Below the pieces are notes generated by a model. It saw only the letters and a program-made list of their open reading frames with translations, was not told the origin of the DNA and did not search any database. This document shows, one piece after another, positions 62,213 through 64,000 of a stretch of 64,000 nt of DNA. The stretch comes from CAZUAQ01 sp964618455 (GTDB lineage Bacteria > Planctomycetota > Phycisphaerae > UBA1845 > PWPN01), in assembly GCA_964618455.1 (NCBI GenBank), contig CAZUAQ010000001.1:1-64000 (forward strand), written 5' to 3'. Made by a program: the position numbers and the translations under genes. Within the stretch, counting starts at the first letter, position 1, and every line of letters starts with the position of its first letter.

Positions 62213-62419
62213 TCAAGTGGTGGTGGCGAAGGCGCCGGCCGTGCCCGGATCGATGACGCTGTCTGCGTTCGTGAAGACCGTGTTGACCTTCGTGCCGAGC
62301 AAGGTGATCCCGGCAATGGCGACCACGATGATCAATGCCAGCAGCACCGCGTACTCGGTGGCTGTCGGTCCATCTTCACTCTCCCAAAACGTTCGGCAGC
62401 GTTCCATGATTACTTGCAT
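62213..62419 (-). CDS. Flp-family type IVb pilin
   Basis: A 68-residue pilin precursor. The conserved DGPTATEYAVLLALIIVVAIAG segment carries the Flp hydrophobic core with Glu at the +5-like position, cleaved before it by a TadV-type peptidase. AAAGGAG six bases before ATG 62419 sets the start over earlier in-frame ATGs. Flp pilins assemble through Tad machinery, none of which is in this window. Confidence 0.85.
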   Translation of the reverse strand: MQVIMERCRTFWESEDGPTATEYAVLLALIIVVAIAGITLLGTKVNTVFTNADSVIDPGTAGAFATTT

Positions 62420-62766
62420 TTTCGCTCCTTTCATCACGGCTTCGATTCTTTCCCTGACACCTGCGTCGCTTCCCCTGTCCTGCTGATGTGAAAGCCGTAC
62501 CCCGGTCACGTGTCCCATGACTTCCCGACTATCGACGGAAATCCAACTTCACTTCCAGATCGTACCGCCATTATTAGCGGAATTGTTCGAGGGTCATCTC
62601 GATGAGCGGGCTCACGAGGATGACTGACGACAACGAAGCGTAAAATACCAGATTGCCCGGGGCCAATCGGAGTCACCTATTTTCACAAACTAATGTCGGG
62701 GCTGATAAGAAGTCGGGTGCGGAGAGATATGGGATGATTTTACTCGGAACGTTGGATGAACAGCCG

Positions 62767-63513
62767 TCAGGAATCGTGCTGATGAGCCAGGTGCAGGGCC
62801 TGCGATGCGGGGGGGGCAGGGGGGGCGAACATGGCGGCGAATTCGTTGGCCCCCGCCAGGTCCTTGATCGGACGTGCCGGAACACCGACGACCGTGGTCA
62901 TCGGAGGAACATCCTGGATCACCACGGTTCCGCCACCGACGATGGCTTCACATCCGATATGGACGTTCTGGATGACGGTGGCTCCGATGCCGACGAAGGC
63001 ACCCGACGCCACGGTAACCCGACCCGCCAGCCGAGCGCCGGGGCAGATGTGGGCGGATGTGCCGATCATCGATTCGTGATCGACGATGCATCCGGTATTC
63101 AGAATGGCCGAGTCGCCGATCTGGCAATGGGCGCACACCAATGCTCCGGCGGCGATGACCACGTTGGTTCCCAGGGTGACGCTGGAGGCGAGTTGGGCCG
63201 AGGGGTGTATGGCGTTGATCAACTGGACGTCGTGCTGTTCGATCTGATCGGCGAACCTTCGGCGGACGCCGTTGTCGCCGATGGCGATCACGGCGCGGTG
63301 GACCCCCTGAGCGACCAGGTGATCGAGCACGCCGACGCCGCCCAGAACGGGGACGCCATCCACACGCCGCCCATGGATCTGCGCATTGGAATCCAGGAAG
63401 CCGACGACCTCATAGGTGTCCCCGGCAGCCAGGATGTCGAGCACCACGCGCCCGTGCCCTCCCGCACCGACGATGACGCAAGGAATTCGAGGACGTCGAC
63501 GAGTCTGACTCAT
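62767..63513 (-). CDS. NeuD-family acyltransferase (left-handed beta-helix)
   Basis: A 248-residue O- or N-acetyltransferase. An N-terminal nucleotide-sugar-like Rossmann domain (VIVGAGGHGRVVLDIL) is followed by hexapeptide repeats (about residues 100-215: NAIHPSAQLASSVTLGTNVVI, IGDSAILNTGCIVDHES, VGIGATVIQNVHIG), which form the acyl-CoA-binding beta helix. The end VVGVPARPI is the standard closing motif. Such enzymes modify bacillosamine, sialic acid or other surface sugars. Placed next to a gene leaving the window, it may belong to a glycan cluster. Confidence 0.9.
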   Translation of the reverse strand: MSQTRRRPRIPCVIVGAGGHGRVVLDILAAGDTYEVVGFLDSNAQIHGRRVDGVPVLGGVGVLDHLVAQGVHRAVIAIGDNGVRRRFADQIEQHDVQLINAIHPSAQLASSVTLGTNVVIAAGALVCAHCQIGDSAILNTGCIVDHESMIGTSAHICPGARLAGRVTVASGAFVGIGATVIQNVHIGCEAIVGGGTVVIQDVPPMTTVVGVPARPIKDLAGANEFAAMFAPPAPPASQALHLAHQHDS

Positions 63514-63942
63514 ACTGAATCCTTTATCGGACGGCCTCAGAGGGGGCTGAACATGATTTCAGGGTCGATCGTAATATCTTGCGGCGCCGGACTGAGGCGA
63601 TGGGATGAAATGCTTGAGCCCGAGGTTTCAGAATCACGCGCGCCCGGACGATGTAGGGCGGTGAGCCCTGCACCCGCGGGCGATCAGGTGAGGATGCCGT
63701 AACTTTAGATCTGCCAGGAGTTAGCGGCAGCTTTTCTTTTCGGCGAGTGTCGCCGATGCGATGTGGCCGGCAAGTCGCCAGGATCAGCTCGAACCGGCAG
63801 GGGGGCTTCGGCGTAAATCATTGACTTGGCTTGGTTTGTGGCGATATAGTTGGTGTTCGCATCCGTGACGCCCATTCGCGGCTTCTGTGCGATTCCGACT
63901 TTACGTTCGCCAAGGTCCTGACCATCGAGGAAAAGAAGGTAT
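63514..63942. other. Divergent intergenic region of 429 bases
   Basis: No gene is seen between the NeuD-like gene and the rightmost partial gene, apart from the promoter at 63821-63850. A long untranslated leader of about 85 bases would precede the start at 63943. Confidence 0.5.
63821..63850 (+). promoter_or_regulatory. Putative sigma-70 promoter of the rightmost gene
   Basis: TTGACT at 63821-63826 and TATAGT at 63845-63850 are separated by 18 bases. It lies about 93 bases before the start codon at 63943. Confidence 0.6.
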
Positions 63943-64000
63943 ATGTCTTCTCCACCTTATGAATTGACGTCCGAGGTGACTTCTCCGCCGCCAGGGGTTC
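63943..64000 (+). CDS. N-terminus of a CDS truncated by the window end
   Basis: An ATG at 63943 follows AAGGT and reads MSSPPYELTSEVTSPPPG before the window ends. A sigma-70-like promoter lies upstream. Too little sequence is present to name the product. Confidence 0.5.
   Translation, partial: MSSPPYELTSEVTSPPPGV

Overview
The window is a GC-rich bacterial chromosome segment with about 50 protein genes. I found no rRNA, tRNA, CRISPR array, insertion sequence or prophage. The best guess is a planctomycete, probably Phycisphaerae-like. This rests on two secreted proteins with cysteine-bearing dockerin-like tails (28349-30763 and 48158-49693), a DUF1961 protein, an ADP-ribosylglycohydrolase-type lipoprotein, a Gfo/Idh/MocA oxidoreductase, orphan pseudopilins and an Lgt with a large insertion. 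No marker gene fixes the taxon, so this is inference.

Layout. 1-7558: a truncated GHMP sugar kinase, a 7Fe ferredoxin, a small lipoprotein, a TSP3-repeat secreted protein, a thiamine-binding MTH1187 protein, a BtuF-like binding protein and a xylose-isomerase-like enzyme. 7575-18520: sugar and envelope genes, namely an ARH-type lipoprotein, Gfo/Idh/MocA oxidoreductase, GH2 glycosidase, two secretin-domain proteins, an alpha/beta hydrolase and a DUF1961 protein. 18717-21243: a STAS protein, a GspG-like pilin and a helical-repeat protein. 21416-28250: a tight operon encoding a VWA protein, a TPR protein, ExbB, two ExbD and a 938-residue TPR protein. It looks like an energised envelope machine without TonB. 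28349-30763: a large dockerin-tailed secreted protein. 30783-33607 (minus strand): purA, uppS and an amber-interrupted SRPBCC gene.

34228-38285: a TolB-like propeller lipoprotein, a CsgG-like lipoprotein coupled to a 68-residue protein, a XerC/D recombinase with a strong terminator, and a small ribbon-helix-helix-like protein. 38537-42951: lgt, a YdjY-like lipoprotein, glutamate dehydrogenase and a DUF547 lipoprotein. 43086-46005: a processive GT2 and a polytopic GT87-like transferase, probably a surface-glycan pair. 46114-51103: a TrmJ-like methyltransferase, malate dehydrogenase, a dockerin-tailed glycosidase and argB. 51321-56174: an orphan PAS histidine kinase and a beta-phosphoglucomutase/GH65 phosphorylase fusion.

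56339-62060 is the most coherent accessory module. It holds a sigma-70 family factor and a DUF378 membrane protein, divergent from a MerR/B12-fold regulator followed by an SDR-DUF2867 protein, a DNA photolyase and a DUF393 protein. This resembles the light-responsive CarH/LitR clusters of other bacteria. However, the regulator has Tyr where CarH has its cobalamin-ligating His, and ER in place of the EH pair. The window closes with a Flp-type pilin, a NeuD-like acyltransferase and the first codons of a gene leaving the window behind a good sigma-70 promoter.
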